Positions 10,051-22,157 of a DNA stretch of 64,000 bases are shown here, in pieces. The DNA is from Canna indica. Taxonomy: Eukaryota > Streptophyta > Magnoliopsida > Zingiberales > Cannaceae. Below the pieces are notes generated by a model. The model was not told the DNA's origin. It worked only from the letters and a program-made list of their open reading frames with translations, and did not search any database. The stretch spans positions 62,745,501 to 62,809,500 of the forward strand of contig CP136890.1 in assembly GCA_034359265.1 (NCBI GenBank), in the 5' to 3' direction. The stretch's first letter is position 1; every line of letters begins with the position of its first letter. A program made the translations under genes and the position numbers.

Positions 10051-13000
10051 GATCAACTCCAAGTTCTCAAATCAACACCAAGTGAATATGGCATGTATGC
10101 CTATTTGTTCAATTGCATGCTCAATATCTAGATGTTGGATTTTGGACAGCGGTGCAACATACCATATAGCATCTAACCATGTAACTTTGGAAAACCCATG
10201 CAAACCAAACCATAGTGATATATATAGTATCTTTACCGAATGGTTCCACCACAGTAGTTTCACATGTAGGGACAGCCTATATAAACAAAAACATCAAACT
10301 CTCCAACACCTTATTAGTACCTTCATTCATGTTTAATTTGATGTCAATAAGCAAACTGACAAAAGAGTTAAATTGTTTAATAACCTTTAACCCTTCATCC
10401 TTTATAATTTAGGACCTAGCTACGAAGAAAGTTCTTGGGAATGGTAAGGAAGAGAATGGGTTGTACTTAATGAATGGAGCTTCTCCTTTTATCAACAACA
10501 AAGAGCTAACATCTCAAGCTTTAAACATCTCAAGCTAACACCTTAGACTAGGTCACATACTCACATGTCTTTTCCTAGAATGAAATTGTTATCTAATATT
10601 GTTCTTGAATTGAATAAAATTTCCAATCTGTTTTGCATAGTTTGCCCAAAAGCTAAACAATGTATGTTACCTTTTACACTGTGATGTTTGGGGACCTCAT
10701 AAGGTCTAAACTCATGATGGATGCTCTTACTTTTTAACACTGGTGGATGATTTCACAAGGTCATTGTTATCCTATTTGTTCTCATACAAAAGCCAAGTCC
10801 CAAATTTACTCATTAGCTTCATCAAAATGATACAAAACCAGTTCACAAAAACCATTAAGACTTAGAACTGATAATGGGAGTGAGTTCTTCAACTCAACCT
10901 TGTGCACTTGTCTTTCAAATGGAGGGCATCACACACCAAAGTTCTTGTGTAGAGACCCCACAACCAAGCTTAGTTGTATAGAGGAAATATAGACACCTTT
11001 TAGAAATAACTAGAGGTCTAAAATTCCAATCCCAACTACCTTTAAAGTTTTGGGGAGAATGTATATTGACCGCCACTTACCTCATGAATCGAATGCCTAC
11101 ACTAGATTTGAATAACAAAAGTACATATGAAATGTTATACAATAGCCAACCTCATTACAGTCATCTCAAGGCATTCGGTTGTTTATGTTATGCAAACACT
11201 CTTAAGTAGGGGAGAACCAAATTTGAATCTAGAGCTAGTGAGTGTGTATTCATTGGTTACCCTTTTGGGAAGAAAGATTACAAGGTGTGTGATTTGAAAA
11301 CTCACTCAATAATCATCTCCAGAAATGTAACCTTCACCGAACATATCTTTCAATTTCAATCACCAAATACAATCAAAACCATTTTTCCTTTACCTCATAC
11401 TAAACCCAATTATCCGCATGATGATGATCATAAACCTCCTTATTCCATTCATGAGCAAGATGAACACTAGAATACAATTAGCAATCATCATAGTGAAGAG
11501 ATAAATATATCTGAAGAAGATGAACTATATGTTGAGCTTCCACATGTTGAAAATTCAGCTATCCCATGTCCAAAATATTCACCTAGTCCACCACAAGTAA
11601 GAAAAAGCCAGAGAATAACCAAAAAATCTATAAAGCTCTAGGATTATAAGTGCAACACCATTTCTCACAATTCCAAACTCAGAACTACTACTAAAACCAC
11701 CCTTTATCCAATAGAAAACTATTCTGATATGTCTAGAATCTCAATCAACCATAGATCATTCCTTACAACCATTGAACCTCATCAAGACCCCAACTCATAT
11801 GAGACTGCCATCAAAAATACAGTTTGGATTGAGTCTATGCAATCTGAACTCAAGGCACTTGAAACCAATCATACTTGGACCTTATGTGACTTGCCATGGG
11901 GAAAAAGAGTAATATGGTGCAAATGGGTTTACCGCACCAAATTCAAACTAGATGGTAGTGTGGAAAAATACAAATCAAGGTTAGTTGCCAAAGGCTTTAC
12001 ACAAATTAAGGGGATAGATTATCATGAAACATTTGCGCCAGTTTCCAAGTTAGCATCAGTTAGAATCCTGTTAGTAGTTTCTTGTACTTTTAATTGGTCA
12101 TTATACCAATTAGATGTCAACAATGCCTATTTGCATGGTGAATTGGATGAGGAAGTTTATATGCGTAAACCATCGGGATATGGAAACCCAAATGACAACA
12201 AGGTATGCAGACTACTAAAGTCAATTTATGGGCTCAAACAAGCTGGAAGACAATGATATTCAAAATTGTCTACCGACATTATATCCCAAGGATGTATGCA
12301 GTGTTCAGCTGATGTTTGCATGTTTGTCAAAAGAAGGAATGGTTTGATAACAATCATCTTAGTATATGTAGATGATATCATCTTAACAGGAACTAATGAA
12401 GAAGAAATGAGCAGTGTGAAAAGTTTTTAGATGTTCAGTTTAAGATCAACGACATGGGAGAACTAAAGTACTTCTTAGGATTAGAAGTACAGAGAACACA
12501 AGAAGGACTGCATATCTGCCAAAGAAAATATATCATAGATATGCTTACAGAATTAAAAATGAAAGATTGCAAACCCAAGAATACCCCAATGCAAGTCAAC
12601 TGTAAGCTTGACAATGAGGCTTCTGAAATTGATCCATTTATGGATCACAGTGTATCTTATAAAAGATTGATTGGCAAACTACTTTACTTAATAGTCACCA
12701 GATCTGATATAACATACAGTGTTCACACATTGAGTCAGTTTACTCAAAGACCAAAAAGGTCACACTACCAAGCTGCTATTAGAATCCTTAAGTACCTAAA
12801 AAAGGAACCTGGTCTGGGTTTGTTTTATGCATCAAACAACACTACATCAGTGCCCTGTTACTGTGATGCAGATTGGGGGAACTGTTGTATCTCCTGAAGG
12901 TCTGTATCAGGTTATTTGATGAAGTTTGGTTCAGCTTTAGTAACATGGAAATGTAAAAAACAAGCCACAATGAGTAAGTCAAGTGCATAAAGCAAATTAA

Positions 13001-13350
13001 GGGCCATGTCAAGTGCCACTGCTGAGATGATTTGGGTAACCAAGTTATTGTTAGAAATAGGAGTGAATTATACAATTCCTGCACCAATATATTGTGACAA
13101 CCAAAGTGCATTACATATAACTGCAAACCCAATCTTTCATGAGTGTACTAAACACTTGGAAGTTGATTGTTACTTCGTCAGAGAGAAGTATCAACAAGGT
13201 ATAGTTCAGCATACATATGTATCCAGCAGTAATCAGCAAGCTGATATCTTGACAAAGCCTCTTCCGAAGACTCAACATCAGAATCTTATGAGCAAATTGG
13301 GATTGGAGAACCAATTCTCCACTACCAACTTGAGGGGAAGTATTCAATAA
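10050..13350 (+). pseudogene. pol of element M: protease, integrase, RT, RNase H (decayed)
   Basis: Protease: CWILDSGATYHIASN at about 10132-10176, with the catalytic DSG. The integrase region (about 10540-11300) is recognisable only in pieces through many stops. RT: open from 11729 ([20 protein letters not shown], then [19 protein letters not shown]), with the YVDD active site at 12365-12376 (YVDDIILTG). After a frameshift it continues as MGELKYFLGLEVQ at 12454. RNase H: CDADWGN near 12860, then a broken stretch and MSSATAEMIWVTKLLLEIG at 13006, finishing as QADILTKPLP near 13250. The last frame runs into the 3' LTR (stop at 13350). Domain order PR-INT-RT-RH defines copia. It is defective because the frame is interrupted at least five times. 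Confidence 0.85.
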
Positions 13351-13619
13351 TAGTTTGTACATAGTTCATTTCCAATAATTGTCCATTTTAATACTTGTTT
13401 CAAGTAACAAATAATTTCGTTATGTAGCTGCATAGTCTCTGTTAAATAAGATGTAGCACAAGGGCATACTAGTCTTTTTTACTTTTCATTAACAGACCAT
13501 ATAAATAGCTGGATGATGTATTTTGTTTTAAATATAATAAAACTTCATATCTGTTTTTCCCCCTTTTTGTTCTCCTCTCCACTTCGATGATCAGATGAAG
13601 ATGATCCAGGACTGCAATA
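13332..13619 (+). repeat. Purine tract and 3' LTR of element M (LTR 13341-13619, 279 bp)
   Basis: GAGGGGAAG (13332-13340) is the polypurine tract. The LTR starts TATTCAATAATAG and ends ACTGCAATA, then the duplication ATAGT. Relative to the 5' LTR it carries a small extra block near 13505-13545 (AGCTGGATGATG...). Confidence 0.9.
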
Positions 13620-13624
13620 ATAGT

Positions 13625-15007
13625 GAGAATGATATTAGAAATGGAATCAAGGTAGTATGCACAAAGTTTCATTGAAAGTTTTTGATGAAAAATCAAAATA
13701 TCAGAAAGATTGATATTTCAAGAGGGTGATATTTTGCATTTTTGAAATCAAACTTCAAAATTCCACTATAAATTTGATTCGTAATGAAAATTTATGAAAT
13801 TTTTACTCAAGAAACTATATATTTCAACGAATATGCAGTTTCAAGAATTAGTTAAAAATGAATTTCTACATTTTTTTAGAAGTAACTTAAAATGTTGAAA
13901 TTTCAATGGTTTTTCGTAATTTTCAGTTATTTTTCAAGATGTGCTCAGTTTTTATTCAAACATTTTGTGACAGCACATAATGGTCATTTAAAGAGTGTAT
14001 GTCAAGTTTGAAATAAAAATTATGTCCTTAAGTCAAGATATCAACATAGCATGGTTTCATTCAAAACTGAACTAGTTATCATGAAACTTGTGAAGTGTCA
14101 ATCTTATCATTTACTCATGATTTATCAAAATTAAACCTATGGACACCTAACATGAGTAAATCTAAACATGTTCCCCAAATATGGATTAAAAATGAGACCT
14201 CTAAGTCAATTTGTTGACTTGGGTCAACTTGGTTCAAAAGAGGTTATCATGAAATGACCTCTATGTCATTTTATCCATATCCATAATAATTTCTCATTCT
14301 AAATGCTTGAAAATATGTCATACATATACATAAACATGTTTACGAAGTTTGGTCCTAAAATGAAGTGTCTAAGTCAATATGTTGACTTAGGTCAAACTTT
14401 CTCAAGATAGGGCCCCTAAGTGAATTCGTTATCACTTTGTTCATCTACACATGAATTTTCAAGTTTAAACACCTAGAATCATGTCACGTTTATTGGGTGT
14501 AGACTTAAAAATGAAGTCTCTGGTGACAAATCTTAATCTAGAGCAAGTTTCATTCAATCAAGATATCATGAAATTGTCTAAGCTATCAAAATTTTACCTA
14601 CTCATAAAATTTCATAGATTTATCATGCAAAGTCAATCATGAGTATAAAGACATCATTAGCATGAATATTCATTTGTTATACAAATATTTTTGCAAAATC
14701 AAACTCATACCTCAATCGTGGAAATTTTGCCAAACTTGTCTTTTTCTTTCCATTTATACATCCTTCTATTTTTTAATAACTTGCAAGCAATATTCATTAG
14801 TAGGATAATGAAAATGTAATTACTACCAAGTTATCAAACTAAATAGCAAAGAGAATTATCACTTATCGATATCAAAATCTACTTTGCTAAATAGTTTCAA
14901 ATTCTTTTCAAAATGAAATCGAGTGATACCAAAACGAATTCTAAGAGATCACAAGTGAAATATAGATGAAAACATGATCTCCAATCCTTCATATTGATTG
15001 AAAACCA
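13625..15007 (-). other. Non-coding part of element B between insertions M and N
   Basis: AT-rich, no credible gene. It repeats GTTGACTTGGGTCAACTT near 14211 and GTTGACTTAGGTCAAACT near 14373, and phrases such as AAACATGTTTA, as in the same region of A and C. Confidence 0.75.
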
Positions 15008-15012
15008 AAATT

Positions 15013-17596
15013 GTAATATCCTAGATATTTTATTTTTATTTTTCCTCTTATGGTTTGTGTTTGCCAGCCTAGCGGACTAGTCCGAGGTCGAGCCGAGTCG
15101 ACTCATGGTCCGGTGTGAGTTTGCGAACTCGGGAAAGTAAGAATATGGATTATGTGATTTTGCTTGTGTAGATTAATTCATTTAAATTTTATGTTGTGTA
15201 TGCATGATGGGTGTGCATGTGTTGGATGGTTATGTGGAAAATAGTATTAATTAAGTTAATTTAAGTTATCGGGTTCGGGTTTGGCTTGAGGCGGATGCGG
15301 GTTGGATAAAGGGTTTAGAAGGGTTAGGGTTGAGGAGAGAGTATAAAACCCCCTCCCCTTGGCTTGTGGCTCCCTATTTATAGCCACACATGTTATCGAG
15401 AAGAGGAGCCAGCCGATAGCCAAGCCGCCCCATTCCTCTCTCCCCTTGTAGCCGCCGCCATCAAGAGCCGAGCCACCCATGGTTTTCCCCCTTCTCCTTC
15501 CTCTCCTTCTTCCTCCCCTTTGGAGTCGAGCCGAGAGGAGCCAGCCAAGCCAGCCCCTCTCTCCAAGCCAGCGGCTTGGAGTGAGCCGCCACCTCTCTCT
15601 TTCCCCTTCTTGAGTCGAGCCATCATCTTTTGAAGCCGGATTCGAGGGCCATCATCCGGGATTTCTTCTAATGATCCTTCCAAATTAGGTGAGTGGTTTT
15701 ACCCTCATTCTTTCTAGATTTCTTTGAGTTTCTTGAAGTCGTTCTTGGAGGCTTGATGTTCTTGTTTTGTTTTCGATGATCTCTCGGATTCTCGCCGTTC
15801 TTTTTGTGTGTCGTGTTTGAGGATACCCTAAACCCTTCCTTATGGGGTTCGGCAGCCCTAGGATGGCCCTAGGGGTGCTTAGCAAAGGGTGGAGAAATCA
15901 TGTCTTGTGAAAGTTTGGATCTTGATGTTGATGCCACGAAGGTTTTTGCAAGATGGTTTTCTTGATTTAGATGTTTGATCTTAAAGTTTGTTCTTGATTA
16001 AAGATGATGGTAGTGCTTGATAATCTTGTTTAAAAATATAGTTTTTGTGAGAATTATCTAAATTTTATAATTCTGATATGTTGGTGAATTAAGGATTTAA
16101 TTTATGTGAATTTTCAGATTTATTTCCATTATATGCTGAAAATTCAATGTTGCTGGAATCTCATGCTGAGATGATGAATCTGTGTTATTTTTGTAATGCT
16201 TGCTGTGGTGTTTGCAATTCTCTAAACATAGTTGTGTAACCTATCGTTTCAACCAGAAAATATAGTTTGAAAACATAGGATACACTCTGGAGACCCAATT
16301 CGGATTAGATATATCAATTTCGGGCAGAACAGTAAGGTAAAACAAAACCCTAAAATGAAACCCTAATTGTGGTGAACTAAATTTTAATTGTATAATTAAA
16401 ATTGGGCAAAAGGGTGAGCATAATCTGTTATGAACCAACATGTGAAGTTTATGCATGAAAGAAAACCACATGGGTTTATGACATTACAGGTCTAGGAGTC
16501 GGGATCAGGTATTGGAGTGTTGAGACACTTTCCAATAGGAACACCCATGAGTCACCGTAGGAAAGACTTGACTTAGGTCATAGTGTGACATATCTTTATG
16601 TATGGTGGAGAGGCTCATTGAGGAGCCGGATTGCGGGCTATGCCTGGGAGGTTGGATGGCAAATTCCCAATCAGTGGAACAAGTTCGGAGGGACTTTCCT
16701 GATTGTTCTAGTTTGGCCTCATGGGATAAGTTCGGAGGGCCTACCTGATTATCCCCAAGGTGGTTTTAAGGAATAAGTTCGGAGGGTCTACCCAATTACT
16801 CCTATGATATCTTAAAGGGGCAAGTTCGGATGGGCGAATCCCGATTGTCCCTACTCGTCTCGTGGAGCAGGTTCGGAGGGCCTTTCCTGATTGCTCCCGA
16901 GTTTCTTTATACTAGGATAAGTTTAGAGGGCCTTCCCGATTATCCTAGTATGTGTTGTTGCCTTAGGACATGGTAGGCTTAGGCCTGTTGTTCTTCACCG
17001 TATGGGTGTTGGCTACCTTCGGGCAAGTGGTGGCCAGATGACCAGTTAATAGGTTACTCCCTTGTGATCTTTTCCTGCTTGAGACAGGAGTTTTACCTTG
17101 TGCATCTTATCTGTGATGTTTGTTTTTGTGAGGGTTGGTAGAACTGCTCACTGATTTTTTTGAACTCACCCGTTGTCGATGTTTTGTTTTGCAGAGCCTG
17201 ACCGATGAGGTGGGCTAGAGCACTTGGCACAGCTGGAGGGCAGAGGAGTCACATGATCTCATAGCAGTCCTAGTTAGGGTCGTAGTCAAGTCTTTTGGTA
17301 GTGTGTCATGCACTTTTGTTGGTCTTTTTGAGTTGTAGCCCTTGAGGGCATTTATGTCATTTTATTTGGATTTTATTATATTTGGTCTGTTGGACTTGAT
17401 GTATTAACTCCGCATTTTATTCGTTTGTTAAAACTTATTTATGATGAACTCTGTTTTGATTTCTAGATGAAATAACAACTTGTTGATTTCTTTCCGTTAT
17501 TGTTTATTCTTATGGTGTTGGCATGTGCATGAGTTAGGCTACGTATAGGCACGTATACCCCAGCCGGTCACGTGACCATGTATTTGGGGCGTGACA
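15013..17596 (+). repeat. Solo LTR N (2584 bp) inserted in element B
   Basis: It runs TGTAATATCC...GGGGCGTGACA with TG/CA ends, flanked by AAAAT (15008-15012) and GAAAT (17597-17601), a duplication with one mismatch. The interrupted sequence is contiguous in copies A and C. It has promoter-like boxes (GTATAAAACC at 15341, TATTTATA at 15375) followed by a CT-rich leader, and internal repeats at 16675-16950. The CT-rich ORFs at 15256-15683 are not conserved genes. It is homologous to solo LTR P at 48684-51232. The size suggests a large gypsy-type parent, but no internal domain remains to prove it. Confidence 0.82.
16675..16950 (+). repeat. Imperfect tandem repeat in solo LTR N
   Basis: About six degenerate units of roughly 40-60 bp, each containing AAGTTCGGAGGGCCTACC and then GATTATCC or GATTGCTCC (near 16680, 16730, 16770, 16820, 16865 and 16918). 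Confidence 0.75.
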
Positions 17597-17601
17597 GAAA
17601 T

Positions 17602-17909
17602 GCCACAATTATCCTACGATTTAGAATCACCAGATTGCTTAGGCCTGTTATATGCCACATAGGTCTCCAAAGAGACCGGGAAATCAAAAACAAAAATTGT
17701 TTTTCAAGAAAAATATCGAGAGTGGGGAAATCAACCAAAGTAATTCGTGTATCAAAATTCCAACTTTAATATAAAAATTAGAGTGATAGGAATGATACCA
17801 AAGTACTTTTGATGCCAACCTTACTAAGGCATCAAGATGACTTGATGTTGCAACCTCATGAAGATTTTTCATTTGAATCTAAGGTCAACTTCAATATTTC
17901 ATTTGTCAT
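17602..17909 (-). other. Non-coding part of element B next to gag
   Basis: Resumes B after solo LTR N. It is the reverse complement of A's 1393-1690 (including the GGTCTC...GAGACC words near 17660-17680). No gene seen. Confidence 0.7.
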
Positions 17910-19203
17910 TCATTCTTGTGTGGTAGCTCCCCCTACAAAAGAGCATGAGACCTTTGGTACCCAAATGACTTTAGGTCCTTGGGGGTTAGAGGGCTTAGCT
18001 ACCCAAAGTGTCTTAACACCACTTGGGTTCATCTTAAATGTGTAATCATATATAGCATGCGCGTAAACACCACAACAAAAAAATGACCTTGAGATTCTTT
18101 CTTTTTATCATTTTTGTGAACATGAGGTCTAAAGTTAGAATGCTTGACATGAGAAGTATGATGTGCATGAGCATTCTTGAAAGAACTATTTGTATTTCTA
18201 AAATTCTTAGAGGGTGAATTATTAGATAAATTACTAACTTTCTTATTTAGAAAAATAACCTCATTTTTCAAGTCGTTCATGGATTTATGAATAGCATGCG
18301 ATTGAGTTTTCAACATGCTATTTTAATTCTTTAAAATGTCATTTTTGTTTTCCAGATCCTTAGTGTCAATACTTAAAACATCATGGCATGGATTAGAGAC
18401 ACTAATTTTTAGCTTCTTATTTTCTAATTTTGCATCATATAAATGAGAGCTAAGGCTTAAGTTTTCTGTCTTCAATTTTTTATTTTCTTTATCTTTTTTA
18501 ACAAGCAAGGCATACATGTTTTTACATTCATCCATTAATTCATCATAAAGCATGTCATGAGAACTAGATGAGTTAACACTACCATTATTGTTATCATGAC
18601 TAGAAGAAGAGTGTACCTCATCATTAGTATTCATGAGGCAATCTTTTGAACTAGCTCACTTGAGAATACTTCACTTGAGTGAGATGATGATGTGGAAGCA
18701 TTTGACCTCCTTTTTGTCTTGTTTTTCACATGCCCTTTTTCCTTGCAAAGGTGACAAATCACCTTTCTCTTTCGGCTTTTTGTACTCCTTTGGCTAGATA
18801 AGCTATGGGCATCAAAACCAAGATTAGAGGTAGGTGAATGGCCATTGTCATCATTACCTTCATTAGAAGTGCCAATCTCTTCGGTCTTAGCATAATCATA
18901 TAGCATGTTTAAATTAGCCCAAAATATCAAATGCGGAAGTACAATGCATGATCTTTTCAAAGATGTCATTTTCCAAACAACGAAATATACAATTCGTAGC
19001 TTTAGCATTTAATTCAAACATATCAATTTGTTCTTCGGTCCATGCATTCAAGTTTTTCTTAGCATTTATATTGAATTTTGATCATGTTAAAAACACCTAA
19101 ACCTTGAGTCTTTATGAAGGTGCACATCCTAGACTTTCAAAGACCAAAGTTCGATTCATCAAACCTAGGAGGTATGGAAACAATTAATCGACTCTAGTGC
19201 CAT
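17910..19203 (-). pseudogene. gag of element B, disrupted
   Basis: Starts at ATG 19203 (MALES...) and ends at TGA 17912-17910 after the conserved tail (WVPKVSCSFVGGATTQE). Three open pieces remain: 19008-18631, 18634-18323 and 18316-18029. The first knuckle is damaged by a deletion (CHLCKEKGHVKNK, last Cys lost). The middle piece holds the Lys/Asn/Glu-rich coiled-coil region (LYDELMDECKNMYALLVKKD). The second knuckle near 18050-18095 is also altered. Early frameshifts lie around 19010-19180. It is the same protein as gag of A and C, carries no pol downstream and is non-functional here. Confidence 0.83.
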
Positions 19204-19250
19204 TTCCAGATCGAAACTAGATGTAGAGGAGATTGTGAAATCTCAATCTA

Positions 19251-19270
19251 CGATCCACTATGATACCAAA
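19251..19270 (-). other. Primer-binding site of element B
   Basis: The minus strand reads TTTGGTATCATAGTGG directly after the 5' LTR. It differs from the usual TGGTATCAGAGC by one base. Confidence 0.8.
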
Positions 19271-20884
19271 TGTCGGTGAATTGGCTTACACTAGAGGGAG
19301 GTGAATAGTGTGTTATCTAAACTTTTCCCTTAATTTTAGTTTTAAATGTTTCTTACAAAACTTAGGAAAATTGCAATTTATCGACTAAATGCGGAAGCGA
19401 TAAGTAAGGCAATTAAACACAAACAATATATCAAAGCTAACACAATGATTTATAGTGATTCAGGCCCAATGCCTCCTCCACTACCTAAGCACCCCGCTTA
19501 GGATTTTCAAACTAGTTTAACTAGATTAATTGGTTTCCTTACAAAGAGGAATTTACACCGTAAAGTCTCCGCTCTTAAACCGAAAGCACTTCCACACCCG
19601 GAAGTATCCTGCCTTCCTACCGAGAACACTCTTCCACCTCAACCTAAGGGACAACTCAACTAATCCTAGTAAACTAAGTTTACAATGGTGGGCTTAAGCC
19701 TTAACACCAAGGCAACCACCAATTCAATCAAACCTAGCAACCTAAGTTTACATAAATGATATACAATGAAAATAAACCACAAAATACACCACTAAATGGA
19801 GCAATAAATCAAACAACAAATACTTAGCTCCAAAAACAACTCCCTAGTCCTCTTGGTGCCTCACAATGATGAATTGGTGAAGCTTGAAGGCTAAATCAAG
19901 GAGTGGGGATCAAAACAAGGGATCTTGCAAAGATGGCTCAAAGAAAGCTTTTAGAGATGCAAGGAGTGACTCTTTGAGGCTTAGAAGCATCAACAACTAT
20001 AAAGGAGAGTTTGGGATGGTATTTATAACCTTCAAAACACCAAGGCTCGCGAATGGGCATTTTTCTGCCCGTTGGCGACTCCCACTCGCTTGTCGGTCAA
20101 TCGTCGGTCGACCGACGAGCGACTGCCAAGTGATCGAATGCCTTCTGCCACTTTTGGGCATGGTTCGGTCGACCGACTTGTGCGAGCGAACCTAGGAAGG
20201 CTGCTTGGTTTGATTAAGTTTACTACTTGTCTGTTTGTTTCTGGGTTCCGTCTTCACTAAGTCCTCTTATATAACATTTCTTAACTTCAAGTTTATAAGT
20301 ATAAAACATAAATGTTATATAAGGATTACCCCACATTTGGATTCAATAAAAATATCTAAAGAATCAAAATCTAACTTTTGGGGTCTAGTACAAATTTCGA
20401 AAAACAAAATTTTTATAATCTTCCGAGTCACATATGGGTAGGCTAAAGGCTTCCAAAAAATCCTTAAAAAATCTCGTTTTCTAGTTTTTACCTAAGGAAC
20501 AATTACGGAGACTTTTGGTGCCAAGAAAATGTCTAGGTCATATAACCCTCATAGGAGCTCCCTAGGCATAGTGAATTTCAGGGCCGTTTTCTGATTTTTT
20601 GGGTTTTCAAGTTTTGGGGTTCGGGTTTGGTATTTTGGGTTCTTTGCATCATCATGAGGATTTACAACATATGCTAGACACCATAAACCTAAAGTCTAAC
20701 TTGCTGAAGAATCCTGAGCGATGACGAGTGTCCTTACCGATTTCTCCGATTTTTCTGATTGGGAACGTCATGCGCTAACCAATCGTCTTGGAACATGAAA
20801 GTAATTCACCATGAAATCTTGAGTTCCATGTTTGTTTTCATCAAAATCGAGATTAAGACCAAGGTTGAAAACCTTGGGCCAATA
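19271..20884 (-). repeat. 5' LTR of element B (1614 bp)
   Basis: Plus-strand ends are TGTCGGTGAATTGG and TTGGGCCAATA, followed by the duplication ATAAC. It contains a single TATA-like box (GGTATTTATAACC near 20025-20040) and the CGGTCGACCG cluster at 20095-20195. Confidence 0.9.
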
Positions 20885-20889
20885 ATAAC

Positions 20890-22157
20890 TCCCTAGGCGT
20901 TGGGGTGAGACTGCTCACTTTCTGGGTTACGATCTTCTGCTGTATCATTGAGTTGTGGGGGCTGACTGAGGCCCCGATGTGATTGGTAACTCTACTGGAT
21001 GTAGTGGTTGAGGTGACCTTCTCTAATCAATCACTCGATCTGGTCATGGAGGACCACACATTCTTCAATTGTGTGCCCAAAGGTCGGGTGGAATTCACAC
21101 CTTTTGCTCGTCACTTGTGTATGAGGATTTTGAGCTTCCGGGGCGGCTCGAGGGCCTAAGCAATTGTAGATAGTGTACTTCTTGTAGTATTGTTTCCCTT
21201 GAGGTTTTAATGGGCGTGTACCTTTCAAATCGGTTGCTCGGAGGAGGTGGGGACCTCGGCATTAGGTGATAACTTTGTTCATGGTGATTGTGATCCTCCT
21301 TTTTCTCAACGCGCTTCGTGGATTTCTTATCTTTGATGATGGCTCTGAGGTTTTTCCAGTCGACCCTCTTTGCCTCTCGTTGGTCTTCTATTTTTATAAA
21401 ATCTGCCACATTTTCTTGGAAGTCGGCCATGTCCTTGTGCTCGGTTAAAGCGATCTGGTCAGGCAAGGGCCCAGGCTTTAAACCGAGTTGGTGGCAGAAG
21501 AGCTCGATCTTTGGGTTGAGATTTGGGATGTCGGGCGTTGTGGCCCGGAACCTGTTCAGGTATTCCCTTAGGGGCTCATGTTGCCCTTGCTTGATATAGT
21601 ATAGGGTGACAGTCATCTTGTAGTATACTCGTTACATGGTGAAATAACTGAGGAAGACGTGGGAGAGGTCTTCGAAAGAGTGAATAGAGCCTGGTGGGAG
21701 GGAGGCGAACCATAGTAGGGCGCTATTCTCTGAGAACGTCGGAAAGTCTTGGGAAAGTGCAGAGTTAGTCGCTCTATTATAGAGCATTGCGGTCTGGAAT
21801 GTTGTCAAGTGTAGGGAGGGGTTGCCCGTGTGGGTGTATGGCATCAGAGTATTGGGCAACTCGCTTCTCGGGGGAAGGCGGGTTGTCATGATGTGGTCGG
21901 CGAAGGGCCCCGCGTTAGGAGCGGGAACAACTTCGGCCTTCTAGATTCTAGAGTCTCTATTTTCCTCCGTGCGAGGAGCGCTGGTGGGGGCTCGAGCCTC
22001 CTTTCTCCTTGCTGGAGGTTTGCCTAGTGGGCAGCAATCACGGTTAGCCGGATGTTGTTCGCGAGATCGCGTCAGTGCCCTAGCTTGGGCTCTCGGTTGT
22101 CGGATTTAAACTTCCAAGTCACCTATTCGTTGATAAGGACCTTCAAGAGGGGGATGG
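20890..22157 (-). pseudogene. gag of gypsy element K (retrotransposon-gag domain), disrupted
   Basis: The open pieces 21889-21632, 21616-21095 and 21228-21031 form one gypsy gag. The capsid-like core shows TTFQTAMLYNRATNSALSQD and FASLPPGSIHSFEDL, then YYIKQGQHEPLREYLNRF, as in plant Retrotrans_gag proteins. The C-terminal motif CEFHPTFGHTIEEC matches the Cys-His motif of Tat-type gag, and the same motif occurs in element E. The N-terminal part begins on the other side of insertion C, near 29660. The downstream end continues in frame into 5651-5463 across insertion B. Scattered stops show it is a relic. Confidence 0.8.

Larger units (their letters stand above)
8600..13619 (+). mobile_element. 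Element M: complete but decayed Ty1/copia element (5020 bp) with TA...TA LTR ends
   Basis: The target duplication ATAGT flanks it at 8595-8599 and 13620-13624. LTRs of 262 and 279 bp, a primer site directly after the 5' LTR, gag, protease, integrase, RT and RNase H in copia order, and a purine tract before the 3' LTR are all present. The size fits the short copia lineages. Its reading frame has many stops and shifts, while the LTRs remain very similar to each other. Confidence 0.92.
5652..20884 (-). mobile_element. Element B: gag-only Sirevirus-like element, nested in K and carrying two insertions
   Basis: The element is flanked by the perfect 5-bp duplication ATAAC (5647-5651 and 20885-20889). 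Minus-strand order: 5' LTR (20884-19271), primer site, gag (19203-17910), long non-coding region, purine tract, 3' LTR (7341-5652). The non-coding region is interrupted by copia element M (8600-13619) and solo LTR N (15013-17596). Without them B is about 7.6 kb. The outer LTR ends have decayed from TG/CA to TA at both extremities (TATCC on the left, CCAATA on the right). It has no pol. Confidence 0.9.

Noticed and set aside
15256..15683. Overlapping ORFs rich in Pro/Ser/Glu in both directions
   Set aside because: They lie downstream of TATA boxes inside solo LTR N and come from a CT-rich leader; no domain and not kept in LTR P.
16241..16471. ORF of 76 codons in solo LTR N with a hydrophobic stretch
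   Set aside because: Short, inside an LTR, no homologue recognised; a chance ORF.
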